A model generated the notes under the pieces. It was not told the origin of the DNA and ran no database searches. It was given only the letters and a program-made list of their open reading frames with translations. Shown piece by piece: positions 8,464-18,385 of a DNA stretch of 19,139 bases. The stretch is from Cochliopodium minus (Eukaryota; Discosea; Himatismenida; Cochliopodiidae). How positions within the stretch are numbered: position 1 is the first letter of the stretch; every line of letters starts with the position of its first letter. The stretch spans positions 4,648 through 23,786 of the forward strand of contig JAMYWO010000054.1 of assembly GCA_024220525.1 (NCBI GenBank), read 5' to 3'. Both the position numbers and the translations under genes were made by a program.

Positions 8464-9945
8464 ATGACACAATTAGAGGAACTCCAATACAAAGGCATTT
8501 TTAGAAATAAAAATATCATTTAATTTTTCTTCGTTTTTTTTATTCATTTTTTTTAATTATTTTTTATTTTTTAAATTTTAAATTTTAAATTTTTTTTATT
8601 TTAAATTTTAAATTTTAAATTTTTTTTATTTTAAATTTTTTTTTAAAGTTTTTTTTATTCTATATTAATTATTTCAAAATTTTTATATTATTGATTTTTA
8701 TTAAGTTTTTTGTTTTTTTTATTTTATTTTATTTTAATTTTTAATTTTTGATTATTTTAATTATTTCTTAAATTTTTTTTGTTAACAGGATACTACGTTG
8801 AAAAAGCAGAAGAACAGAACTGCGGCATAGATTTCAGTGAAAAGCATTTTTTTGATGCCATTGAGTCCCTCAAAAAACCTCCTCGTGCCATTTATGGCGG
8901 GTATTTAAAATTAAGCACCCCTTTTAATTTTATTTTACAATTTTTGTAAGGTTTTCTGGTGTTTTGGTGAATGGTGGAAGATCTATTAAATTTGAAATAA
9001 AAGGTTTGTTATTATTTTCTTTATTTTGTATCAATAAATTAACAATTTTAGTTTTTTTTTATTTTATTTGGCCTTTTATTTTTATTTTTTTGTAATTTTT
9101 TCTTTTATTTTTTTTTTTGGTTTTATTTTGTTATATTTATTTCATTAACATTATTTTTAATCAAAATTGATTTTATTTGTTTTTATTTCTTTTCATTATT
9201 TTTATTATTTTATTTCTTATGTTAAAAAACATCATCCAATCTTTTTTTGATTTTAAATTTTTTATGTTTTTAAAGAGGGAGTAAGTGAGCAAGTTTCTAT
9301 TGAGAAGTTCATCGAATTCGTCCACGTGAAGTGCCTCAACGGCAAAAAGACAAGCAGAAACCACATGACGGACATTTATTTCGTGTTCGACTCCAAAAAA
9401 AAAATCATGAGCGCTCAAAACATCATCAGCTGGTTCCAGAAGAGAAGGATATCCAAAAAAATTTCTGCCCACTCCAATAGCGTTCATGATGTTTTGGATG
9501 TTCTCTCTAAGAAGTTTTGGTCAAACTATTTCGGGAACAAACTCATCGGTTTTTATTTTAAATATTATTTTTAAATTTTATTTTTATTTTCATATTTTCT
9601 TTTTTTAAAAAAAAAAAATCATTGTTTTATTTATTTTTAATGTTCTTTTTTGTTTTTAAATTAATTTTTAATGTTACATTATTATTATTTATTTCTTAAA
9701 TAGTTCAATGGAACGATTTCTCGTATGCACTTTCCCAGCAAATCTCAGAATTATTAGGAGTGAACTCTGAAGATGCTGCAAAAATCGCCGAGCAAACCAA
9801 ATCAAAGTTCAGCTTGTCCAAGTTGTTCGAAACAATCAACCCCACCATCTTCAAAAACTCTTTAGGCGAAATGGACTTTTTACAATTTCTAGAGTCTGAG
9901 TATCATATCTTTCTAATTGGATCTGCCCCAAATGATACAAAATAA
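8464..9945 (+). CDS. Unrecognised five-exon gene
   Basis: Exons 8789-8900, 8951-9003, 9276-9548 and 9704-9945 join in frame with GT..AG introns and end at TAA. The first exon is less certain: 8464-8494 (MTQLEELQYK) joins in phase only if the donor at 8495 is GC (AAAG, then GCATTT). The product reads YYVEKAEEQNCGIDFSEKHF, a GGFSGVLVNGG turn, IEFVHVKCLNGKK, IYFVFDSKKK, IISWFQKRRISKK, and a C-terminal part with FSYALSQQISELLGV and FSLSKLFETINPTIF. I recognise no domain, signal peptide or membrane helix; it looks like a soluble, mixed alpha/beta protein of roughly 240 residues. All exons are GC-richer than their introns, which are T-rich on the sense strand. It runs in the same direction as the preceding gene and converges on the F-box gene. 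The phase-consistent chain of exons is the main evidence that it is real. Confidence 0.65.
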
Positions 9946-10090
9946 ACTATTTTTAAATTTAAATCAAAGTTTCTATTTATTGCAAAAGCTTTGAGAAAAC
10001 AAACAGATTCTAAAATCTTTGGGAAATTGATTTTTGAATCGATTGTATATGAAAAATTCAAAGTTCTTCGATTTTGAGAAATTAATTGAA
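9946..10090. other. Short spacer between convergent genes
   Basis: Only 145 bases lie between the TAA at 9943-9945 (plus) and the TAA at 10091-10093 (minus). Both 3' ends must fall here or overlap. No hairpin or other element stands out. Confidence 0.4.
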
Positions 10091-11863
10091 TTAGAATAAA
10101 TTGCATCTGAAACAACTCAAATGTAAAGGAGCTCCCCCACTCATACAAATAGCACAAGCCACAGAACAATTTATATTCTCCTCATAAGTGCTCAAGATGC
10201 TTCTGAAATAGTGCCCCTTTCTGTCGTCCAGCAAATTTGTTATCTCTTTGAAAAAATAATGTAATTAAAAAAAAAAAAGAAAAAAAAAAACTGCAAAAGA
10301 TTAATCAGAATTTATCAAAAAATAAAAAAAAAACCTCGTTTGGTAGGAAAAGGGGGACGTGAGTCTAAAATGTGAACGTTACCTCCCTTGGTTATCAACT
10401 TGGAAAACCCCGCGACGTTACGAAACTTGCAACAAAGGCGAGTGGACTTTCCACAGTGACAGAAAGTGATCAACCAAAAAAGAATGCGGAAAAGTTCAAC
10501 TATATTGAAAAAGATCCCGCATGCTAGTCCAATAGGTAAACCTATCGCCAAGTAGAAGGGCAGACAACATGAGGCCAAGCAATCCCAGTATCTTTGGACG
10601 ATCAGTGAACAATAGATGCATGCGCATGCTTTCATTATTCAATTAATTTCAGAAACAAAATTTAAAATAAATTATTAAAATCAAAAAATATAAAATTAAT
10701 ATAATAATATATTAAAAAATATATACCATTCCAACCAAGTGTACAATCCTAAAATAAAATTGTATTTTTTTTCTGTGAAATATCTTTTTTTTTTTTGTAC
10801 CAACACTTTCCCATAACAACATTCCAACCCAAGTGAGGACAAGGCAAGGAGTCTCATCGTCAAAGTGAAGTTGTGGAAGAAGAATTTAGTTTCGTGATAA
10901 TTTATACTTTTTTCATGTCCAATATTGTACTGTTCTGAAAAAATTTTTTATTGCACTAAAAGATTTCTCAATGAAATCGAATTTTATAAAATTCAGATAT
11001 ATATAATTGAGAATTAAATATAATTTGGATCAATTTTTATAACTCTAAGATACTATATAATTGATCAATGAGATCCAAATAATCCTATTATCATTTGTAT
11101 ATGTTGATCCAATTAACAATCATTTTTACTAACAAATTTTCATTTTCTGAATAGATTATCAGTTATCTATCCATTCTCCGATTCTTTCATTATGCATATG
11201 AGGAAATTTGGAGCTATATTTCTATATTATCAGCAATATAATGATATTTAAAATCAAAAGCTAAGAAGATGATATATTTCTTATTCTTATAATCCATCAA
11301 TTGTTGGAATGGATGAAATGTTATTGGTTATCGTGCCTTTTCTTTTATATTCTAATTTACAGCGTTTATAAATAATAGAGACGTAAGTAATCTCAAAAGT
11401 GGAGGTATTGCGCTTATAAAAACGAACAATTTTTTTTGTTAAATATTTGATTATTTAAAATATGAATAATTATAATCTCATGCACCAAAATCATGGTACC
11501 CTTTTATCTTAATATACAAATTTTTATTGTAATTTTGATCCGAGATTCATCCAATATATATTGGGCATATAATTTGTATCCATTTTATCTCTAACAAATT
11601 ATTCTTGATATAAACAGATTTAAAAAATTTGATGCTCAGAAATTTCATTAATACAAATTTTATCAAAAATTATCACATTTTGAGGATAAGTTGCAAAGGA
11701 GAATATGATAAAGATTGCTTTTACCTTTCAAATAAAGATTTGATGGATTTTCAATGTAATTCTTCCATTCTTTCGAAATATTTCTCAATGAATAATATTC
11801 CTTTGTTGTCAAATAGGTGAAAATTTCTTCTCTTACAGATTTGGGAAGATCATTGAAGGACAT
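10091..11863 (-). CDS. F-box protein with Cys-rich membrane segment
   Basis: Five exons join in phase on the minus strand: 11863-11725, 10934-10801, 10748-10727 (a 22-base micro-exon), 10628-10335 and 10245-10091, giving 247 residues. Exon 1 is an F-box: MSFNDLPKSVREEIFTYLT followed by LRNISKEWKNYI, so the protein may recruit a target to an SCF ubiquitin ligase through Skp1. The rest is unlike common F-box partners: FFFHNFTLTMRLLALSSLG, a Cys-rich stretch (NACACIYC, DCLASCCLP), one or two hydrophobic helices (YLAIGLPIGLACGIFF and LFRILFWLITFCHC), then a soluble tail ending in CAICMSGGAPLHLSCFRC. The ATG at 11863 starts directly at the F-box; an in-frame ATG at 11899 is possible, but the bases between resemble an intron end (CTTTTTCAG). 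Intron 1 is 790 bases and contains repeat copy D. Exon 1 is AT-rich and the later exons GC-richer. The joining of exons 1 and 2 rests on phase (G + AA gives Glu) and should be tested with transcript data. Confidence 0.62.
11486..11690 (-). repeat. Dispersed intron repeat, copy D (partial, rearranged)
   Basis: Bases 11602-11682 contain TTGATATAAACAGATTT, TTTGATGCTCAGAAATTTC and a TATCAAAAATTATCACAT end. They match the 5' part of copy A (1675-1770) in the same, minus orientation, which is sense for the F-box gene. A shorter part near 11486-11520 (AAAATCATGGTACC, CTTTTATCTTAATA) resembles the middle of the element in the opposite orientation. Between them, TCTCTAACAAATT near 11588 recalls the MITE core. 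It lies in F-box intron 1. Confidence 0.7.
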
Positions 11864-12321
11864 CTGAAAAAGATCTATAAAATTTTTTTTATATTTCATT
11901 GGATCTATAAAAATATAAAAATATAAATTGAAATGATGGAGTATTTCTTTTGAAGCATTATTGAGAAATTATGCATAAAACTAAATGTATCAAAATTCAA
12001 TTAAGAAAAAAAATTTAATAAGAATGCGAGTATTGAGCGGAAATCGGAAAATTCCAATATTCCAACCCCAGTATTTATGTTATGTTTAAATTAAATTCAA
12101 GCATTGAAATCATTAAAAAGGAGACCCAATCATCTTTGTTATAATTATTTTTTTTATTTAATATTAATGTTGAGAAGGAAAAGATTTTTTTTATTTTTAT
12201 TTTATAAATATTTTTTTTTTTAAATATCAAAATTGATATAAGGCAACATTTTAAGATTGTTTCCAACATATAAAATTATCTTTTTTTTTTTTCACTTTAG
12301 CAAAATTTTTATTTAAATAAT
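11864..12321. promoter_or_regulatory. Spacer upstream of the F-box gene
   Basis: The stretch lies between the F-box start (11863, minus) and the stop of the next minus-strand gene (12322). A small GC-richer patch at 12024-12070 (GAATGCGAGTATTGAGCGGA, AATCGGAAAATTCC) may be part of a promoter. No exon or RNA gene is supported. Confidence 0.35.
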
Positions 12322-13388
12322 TTAATTGTTTGTAATTGGCTTGTTACTGACAAGTGTAGGTCGTGTATTGCTGAAACTCAAAAGCTTATTAATCGTACTA
12401 TGTAAATCCTCAGAATTGAAATCGCAATTGTCAGTGTGGGTGGAATTAGAAACAGAGGGAAGGTTGACATGAGAGAGTTGATGATGATAAATTTCTTGTT
12501 TAGATTCTTCCTTTGAAGAAGTTTTGATGCTGACAGATGGGGAATTGTTATTATTATTGTTATTATCAAATTGTCTCAGAAAATGCAAAAAACAATTTTC
12601 TACATTTTTTTGTTGCATAGATTGTTGCTGGAGATTTTTTTTTTCGACGTGATTTTGATCCAAATTTAAAATATTTTTTTTTTGTTGCAGTTGGAACTGA
12701 TTATTGTTTTGATTATTATTTGGGGAGATTTTGATTCTTATATTTTCCTTCCTTGGCTCTTTGGGACTCAGCAATGGGATCATCAATTTTCCTTCAGATG
12801 TGGAATTGAGGCTGGTGTTTATGGTTTTTGGATTGGGAATGAGGCTGATATTGGGTGAGCTGCTGCTGAGGGTAGGAGATGAGATCACTGGGGTATCGAT
12901 ATCCAAATCTATTACGAAAGAATCATTTATAGGGAGATTATATTCTTGAAGATAGGAGAATTCGCCGCTGGATATTTGATTTATTTTGAGAAATACATTC
13001 TTTTTGTTTGGATTGATATGTATTTTGAATTTTGGATCCATCTTTTTAAGTATTTCTTTTTGCTCTATCACAAGTCGTTCTGTGGGTTGGTTACGTTCTA
13101 AATTTTGAAACTTCTTTCGCAATTGATACTTCAAATTGGATCCATTTTTCTCATCCTCACCCAAAAAATTCCTAAGATCATATAGGGAAACATATTCTTC
13201 TCTTTTAAAATAAAAAGAACACATAATAATAAAAATGAACATTATAAAAAATATAGAATGAATAAAATAAAAAAAAATATATTTTTTTTTATTTACTTGT
13301 TGATAATAAATTTTGGTATTGCCATTCCCTTTGGTTTTCTTCGTGTGGCTTTCCTTTTATTGTTGTATATGTTATATGATCTTGGCAT
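12322..13388 (-). CDS. Two-exon low-complexity protein with poly-N/poly-Q runs
   Basis: Exons 13388-13297 and 13201-12322 give 323 residues; the phase-2 junction turns AA|A into Lys, followed by EEYVSLYDLRNFLG. Starting at 13388 is better than the ATG at 13242, because the 14 residues after the latter (MFIFIIMCSFYF) read through an obvious intron end (TTTATTTTAAAAG). The N-terminus is basic (NNKRKATRRKPKG) and could be a nuclear signal. Residues of about 32-105 look globular (SLYDLRNFLGEDEKNGSN, LKYQLRKKFQNLERNQ, KFKIHINPNKKNVFLKI). The C-terminal two thirds are Ser/Asn/Gln-rich and disordered, with an eight-Asn run. This resembles regulatory or transcription-associated proteins of AT-rich protists, but I recognise no family. 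It is divergent from the Sel1 gene. Confidence 0.7.
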
Positions 13389-13676
13389 TGTAGCTACTAT
13401 CTTTGAACAAACAGTTTTTTTTTTTTATTTATTTTCAAACCAAAAATAATATTAAAAAATAAAAAAATTGTTTTAATACAATATATTGCGGTGAAAATTA
13501 ATCGAATTATCATCCCCCAAGTGTTAATATCGAGTTATTATTAACATTATATTTTTTAAAAAATTTTATTATTTTTTTGTTTCTCCTTCATCTTATAAGT
13601 TCCACTTGTTCTGAATTTTCTTTATTTTGAAGAGATAAAATATTGATTGGCAAAATTATATAAAAAAATAAAAAAT
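13389..13676. promoter_or_regulatory. Divergent intergenic region between 12322-13388 and the Sel1 gene
   Basis: These 288 bases separate two start codons on opposite strands. They contain poly-T/A runs and a mildly GC-richer patch at about 13489-13540 (GCGGTGAAAA, CATCCCCCAAGTG). No gene or known element is seen; the promoter role is positional inference. Confidence 0.4.
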
Positions 13677-16600
13677 ATGAAGAATATAATCAATACCTTC
13701 AAAAATCCAACCTCAAACAAATTATTTTCAAATAAATCCATATGTTTTTCAATATGTTATTCTACAATCTCTCCTAATCGAGTATATAATAATAATAAAA
13801 CGGAAGAGTTTGTATCATATGATAAACAAGAAATAAAAGGAGATTTTAATCATAATGGGAAAGATCATAAGCGGAATGAAACAAACCATTTCAAATATAA
13901 TGATGAAATATCAGCAAATAAGAAAATAAAGATCAATGGGAAAAGAGAAGAAAAAATTTACCCTCCTATGTATATCAATGAAATAAAGATGCTTGGTTAT
14001 TATTATTTGAAAGGATTGAATGGAAAGGAAAAGGACATTGCAAAGGCCATACGTTTATTTGAAATGGTTAGCGATATAGAGACCCTGTATATCCTTGCAT
14101 TTTTCTATTTGAAAGGAATAAATGGATTCGAGCAGAATACGGAGAAAGCCATCCATTATTTTGAGAAATGTGTCGAAAGAGAAGATGTGGAGACTATGAA
14201 ATTGCTTGCATTCAACTATATGAATGGATACGATGGATTTCCAAGATCAAGGAAAATAGGAATGAAATATTTACAGATGGCATACAGGATGGGAGATTCT
14301 CAAATTGCTCAATTTTTAGGCTTTTCATATTTGAAGGGAGAAAATGGATTCAAGCTGAATAAAATCAAAGCAAGGACTTATCTCAAAAAGGCTGCCAATT
14401 TGGGCAATCATGTATGTTTGAGATTGATCTCGAATTTCTATTTCCAAGGGATCAATGGATTCGAGATGGATTTCAACAAAGCCAAAAAATATATCGAGAA
14501 ATCAGCGGAATTGGGAGATAAGCTCTCAATGGGGAAGATTGGATTTTATTATTTGAATGGAGAATTTGCATACAAAAAAAATATTGAAAAAGCAAAGATT
14601 TATTTGGAAGAGGCTGCTCAACTTGGTGATTTGGATTCTATCAAATATCTTGCAGTCACATATTTGGATGGTATCGTTTACAAGGAATTCCCCTTGGATT
14701 TGAAGAAATCTATGGATTATTTCACCATGGCAGCCAATTTGGGAGATTTTGAATCATGCAAGCATTTGGGATTCTCCTATCTAAAGGGGATCTATGGATT
14801 TCCCATCGATCCATCTAAATCTGCAGAATATTTTCTCAAGATTGATAAACACTTTGAAGATAAGGCATTTATCAAGCATATGGCATTTTCCTATCTTGAT
14901 GGAAAGAATGGATTCACAGTTGATTTGGACAAATCGTTTGAATTCATGAAGAAAGCTGCAGATAGGTATGACATCAATGCTTTGAAGCATATGGGCCTCT
15001 CCTATCTCAATGGGAACCATGGATTCAACAAGGATATCGAGCTTGCCGTATCTTATCTGAAGAAATCTGCAGAGTTGGGCGATATGGAGTCCAACAGATC
15101 ACTGGGCTACATCTATCTCAATGGGCCAGAAGGATATAAAAAGGTAAAGGAATCCTATTTTATCATTAACATAAATAATTTTCAATTTCACCAATATACT
15201 GTTATATATTCATATGATTTAAATCTCAATTGAAATTATATTGGCTTTATACTCAAAATGAACATAAATTTCAATTAATTTATGATATAATTCTGTTTAT
15301 ATCAGATCAATTAAAGTCTAATGATTAAAATCATGGTGATTACAAATTTATGTAGAATTGAAATCACTTTATCTTTATAAAGCATTCAAATGATTTTCCA
15401 AAAAAATTTTTTTTGTGGATTAGACGTCCAAATATTACAACTTTGTTAGCGGATATAAAATTTTACAAACAAAATTTAAACTATTGAAATATTTTTGGAC
15501 ATCCCTATTTGTGGATGCATTTTGAATATTTTTATTTTTTGTTTTAATTTCGATGTTATTCTTGGTTTTTACTGTTTGCTCGATAAAGTTCATTAAAAAA
15601 TTCATATTATACACAATTTCTTATAATTCTTTTTGGCATATCTTAATTCAACCCAATTTTTATGGAAAAAAATCAATGACAAATCAAAAAATAGAAAATT
15701 CAATTAACTTTATTCAATATTGATAATTGAGTGATTTTTATTTTTTAAATTATTACAATTTTAGTAAGATAAATTGAAATGATCAGATTCTAAATCTTTT
15801 TTGAAACTTTATTCAAATTGAAAAGAACAAAAGTGAAATTTTAGATTTTTGCTCAAAGCTATAAAAATTTTTTCTTTACATTTTATCTTGATTAATTATT
15901 TTTATTACCCTTCAATTATCATTCAAAAAAAAAAAAAGGATCTCAACATGTCCAAAACCTATTTCAACGCTGCCTCCAAAATGGGAGATGTCGAATCCTT
16001 GAAGTACACCGAGAACTTCTTCGAAGATCTCAAGGACTTCGAAATGAACGAGCTCAAAATCTCCTCGCGCTTCTCCCAAAACCTCAAAGCCTTTAAGGTG
16101 TTGGGATTCGCCTACCTCGAACAAGGTAAATTCGGGTTCGCCATAAAGTACTTGGAAAAAGCAGCTTCCTTGAACGATTTAGACTCTGTCCTTTGTTTGG
16201 TCTCGCTCTATCAAGGTAAACATGGTTCTGAGATCAACTTGCAAAAGTCTAACGAATACCTTGAAAAAGCTGCATTGTTGGGTGATCCTCATTCCATTCG
16301 TAGCGTCGCCTTTAATTGTTTCTACGGAATTAACGATTTCACCAGAGATGTCGCCCGCTCTGTCAATTTGTTCAAGTTTGGAGCGAGAAAGAGAGAGCCC
16401 CTTTGTGTCGGGATGATCGGAAGTTTTCAGATGGAAGGTTCTCATGGCTTTGAGAAGAACCTTGAAGGTGCCTACACCAACTTCCAGTTTGCTTTGAACA
16501 ATGGAGAGACCAAGTTTTCTAGGGATCATCAGTTTTTGAAGACCCTTTTGAAGAAGAACGTCTCTAACCAATTCGGAATTGGTGAGAAGCCCGTCAAAAG

Positions 16601-16685
16601 GGAGTCTTCTGATGAGCGCTTCCCTCTTCAGGTCGATGTTGAAAACAAAATGAAAAATCTTGTCGACAAGTATTATAACAAATGA
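13677..16685 (+). CDS. Sel1-repeat protein, two exons
   Basis: Exons 13677-15143 and 15939-16685 (TGA) join in phase 0 and give 737 residues. Sel1 repeats are alpha-solenoid units that scaffold protein complexes, for instance in ER-associated degradation and signalling. Exon 1 holds about eleven units of 36-39 residues with the pattern LGFSYLKG-x-NGF-x-x-x...A-x-x-Y-x-x-K-A-A-x-x-GD. The intron cuts the eleventh unit after GPEGYKK, and exon 2 resumes it exactly with DLNMSKTYFNAASKMGD. Four or five more degenerate units follow, then a charged tail ending in VENKMKNLVDKYYNK. The ATG at 13677 is the first in frame. Residues 1-40 lack acidic residues and are rich in Lys, Ser and Asn, so mitochondrial import is possible but unproven. 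Exon 1 has about 34% GC in hand-counted samples and exon 2 about 46%, a sharp change at the intron that carries repeat copy C. Confidence 0.88.
15285..15612 (+). repeat. Dispersed intron repeat, copy C (interrupted by a MITE)
   Basis: It lies within Sel1 intron 1 (15144-15938), in sense orientation. Shared blocks are ATTCTGTTTATATCAGATCA near 15288, ATCATGGTGATTAC (GGTGATTAC at 15335-15343), GAAATCACTTTATCTTTA and GATGTTATTCTTGG (15552-15565, one base changed from copies A and B in the central position and one adjacent). The first 60 or so bases of the element are missing or diverged. An 87-bp insertion at 15421-15507 splits it between GTGGAT and GC. Confidence 0.82.
15421..15507 (+). mobile_element. 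MITE-like insertion with 9-bp target duplication
   Basis: The insertion starts TAGACGTCCAAATATT and ends AAATATTTTTGGACATCCCTA in pieces that are inverted repeats of each other (TAG..ACGTCCAAATATT against TAGGGATGTCCAAAAATATT). It is flanked on both sides by TTTGTGGAT (15412-15420 and 15508-15516), as expected for a target site duplication. Removing it restores the continuity seen in repeat copies A and B. It encodes nothing, so mobility would need a transposase elsewhere. Its core reappears at 4474-4530. Confidence 0.75.
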
Positions 16686-16977
16686 TCTTTCCACTTTTTT
16701 GGTTTATTATCTTGTTTCATATGAAATTTATGAAAACAATACATTATTAAAAATATTTTTAAAAATATTATAATAATGTCAGGCCTTATCATTATATTTT
16801 TATTTTTGAATGATATTATGCTTCCTTTGTAAAAAAAGAATACATTTGTTGTATATCTGTATATTGTAGTAATCACCCTTCGGACTGATTACATTTTTCA
16901 TTTTCATTTTTTTCATTTTAATCCTTAATATTTTGAATTATTGAATAATAAAATAATAAAAAAAAATTTGAATTCAA
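16686..16977. other. Spacer between Sel1 and SprT-like genes
   Basis: This AT-rich spacer holds the 3' end of the Sel1 gene and the promoter of SprT copy 2. The only distinct element is the hairpin at 16869-16892, listed separately. No exon is seen. Confidence 0.4.
16869..16892. other. Perfect 7-bp hairpin GTAATCA / TGATTAC
   Basis: GTAATCA (16869-16875) and TGATTAC (16886-16892) are perfect reverse complements around the GC-rich loop CCCTTCGGAC. It stands out from the surrounding AT sequence and lies 86 bases before the SprT copy 2 ATG. It could be an RNA or DNA hairpin acting in 3' processing or promotion, or chance. The stem resembles the GTAATCACC block of the dispersed repeat. Confidence 0.4.
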
Positions 16978-18137
16978 ATGTTGAAAAGAAAGGAAACAAA
17001 AACTGAACAAACTATCTCCAAAAAATATAAAATGGTCCAAGATATCTGCGAAGATTTTGATTTAGAATTCATTTTGCAAAAAAATTTCGACGAAGAATTC
17101 ATTATGGACAAGAGGACAGAGATAAGAATGATGATGCTGAGTGAGAGATTTCAATTTAATGCACATTTTGAAAGTTTGGTTGAGGAAGATTTGATGGTGA
17201 TGTTCAAGGGATACGATGAATTGTTCTTTGACAAACTATTGTCTAAATTATTAGCAATGAAAGGAAGGGAAATAAAATTTGAGGTCAAATCAAAATCCAA
17301 AAGCGTGGCTGGAAGTTTATCTACAAATCTTATTTCTGGAGAACATATTTTGAGCATTTCAAAGGGAGTTTTCTTGGAGATCTTCAGTAATAATGAGACT
17401 CAATTGAGTGTCAATGGCTTGAAAGTGTATGATAGATTGGAAGCTATGCAAATAACTTTTGAACACGAGTTAATCCATCTATATATGGATCTTTACGATC
17501 TTAATAGAAAAATCAAAAAAGGTAAAGAAAAAAAAGAATTTTTACTGTATATCCAAATTAAAAAAATTTTTTAATATTTTTTCATTTTTAAAAAGGTAAA
17601 GGTAAAATGTACTACTCATCACATGGCCAACTTTTCCAAAAATTGGTTAAAGGGTTTTTTGGCCAAACTGAATTCAGACATTCTCTCATGAACGGTGATT
17701 CCAGTAAGAACTCGAAATAGGAAGATTGGAAGGTGGGAGATTGTGTTATTTTCAGAATTGAAGATAGAAGTCACAAAGGAATCTTGATTAAATCCAATCC
17801 TAAATTTGGTTTAAAGTTTACTTTAAATTTTTATTTAAATTAAAATTTTTTTTTTAAAGCTAAAGTCCAACTCGAAAGTGGAGAATTATGCAGCGTTTGT
17901 TACTCTATTTTGAGGCCATGTACAGAGAAATTAGTGTTAAATAATGAAAAAAAAAGAGCAAGGGAACTCAAAAAGGATCAATTTAAAGAAGGAACGAGTG
18001 TTCAATTCAAACGTAAAAAAGGTGTGGTCATTCTTGGCAAAATTATCAAAATTAACCCAATAAATTCTATCATACATACCAATGATGGATTGTTTTTGAG
18101 TGTTCCCAATTCCATTATTGAATTAAAAGATATTTGA
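16978..18137 (+). CDS. SprT-like zinc metalloprotease, copy 2, with in-frame TAG
   Basis: Exons 16978-17521, 17596-17808 and 17860-18137 join in phase (introns of 74 and 51 bases, donors GTAAAG and GTTTAA). SprT-like/Spartan proteins cleave proteins on DNA, typically DNA-protein crosslinks; that role here is inferred from the fold. Exon 1 has a charged N-terminus, the family's YDELFFDKLLS start, VAGSLSTN, a hydrophobic strand (HILSIS), and the zinc motif HELIH at residues 163-167 in FEHELIHLYM. The third ligand is probably His191 in YYSSHGQLF, encoded by exon 2. Two SH3/KOW-like units should follow, but TAG at 17718-17720 replaces the AAG-like codon of copy 1 (NIKKEDW against NSK-stop-EDW). 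Beyond it the frame stays open and well conserved to TGA at 18135-18137. The encoded product would be 222 residues, with the catalytic core and without the C-terminal repeats. Retention of intron 1 would give another stop. Confidence 0.78.
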
Positions 18138-18385
18138 AAGTTTTTTTTTTATAAATCTCTGTTTCTATTTAGTTTTTGAAAAATTCCAAAAGAACTTTAC
18201 AAAATAATCTTACTTTTAATCTCAAAAAAAATTTTTCCCAATGGAAATTTAGAAAGATTAAAATCTAATGTTATTCAAGAATTATTTTTAAAGTTTTTTT
18301 TTCTTTTTTATTTTAAAATGGAAAATTTAATTAATTTTTAAGTGAAAAATAATGAATAATATAAAAAATATATAAAAAATTGAGC
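18138..18385. other. Spacer between tandem SprT-like copies
   Basis: This AT-rich sequence separates copies 2 and 3. The start shares GAAAGTTTTTTTTT with the sequence after copy 1. No other element is seen. Confidence 0.4.

Noticed and set aside
9173-9487. Minus-strand open frame
   Set aside because: It is antisense to exon 4 of the unknown gene and runs into a low-complexity intron.
12731-12949. Plus-strand hydrophobic open frame
   Set aside because: It is antisense to the Ser/Asn-rich part of the 12322-13388 gene; a Ser/Pro-rich coding strand readily gives such a mirror frame.
16179-16694. 171-residue minus-strand open frame
   Set aside because: It lies antisense to Sel1 exon 2, whose repeat units continue perfectly on the plus strand.
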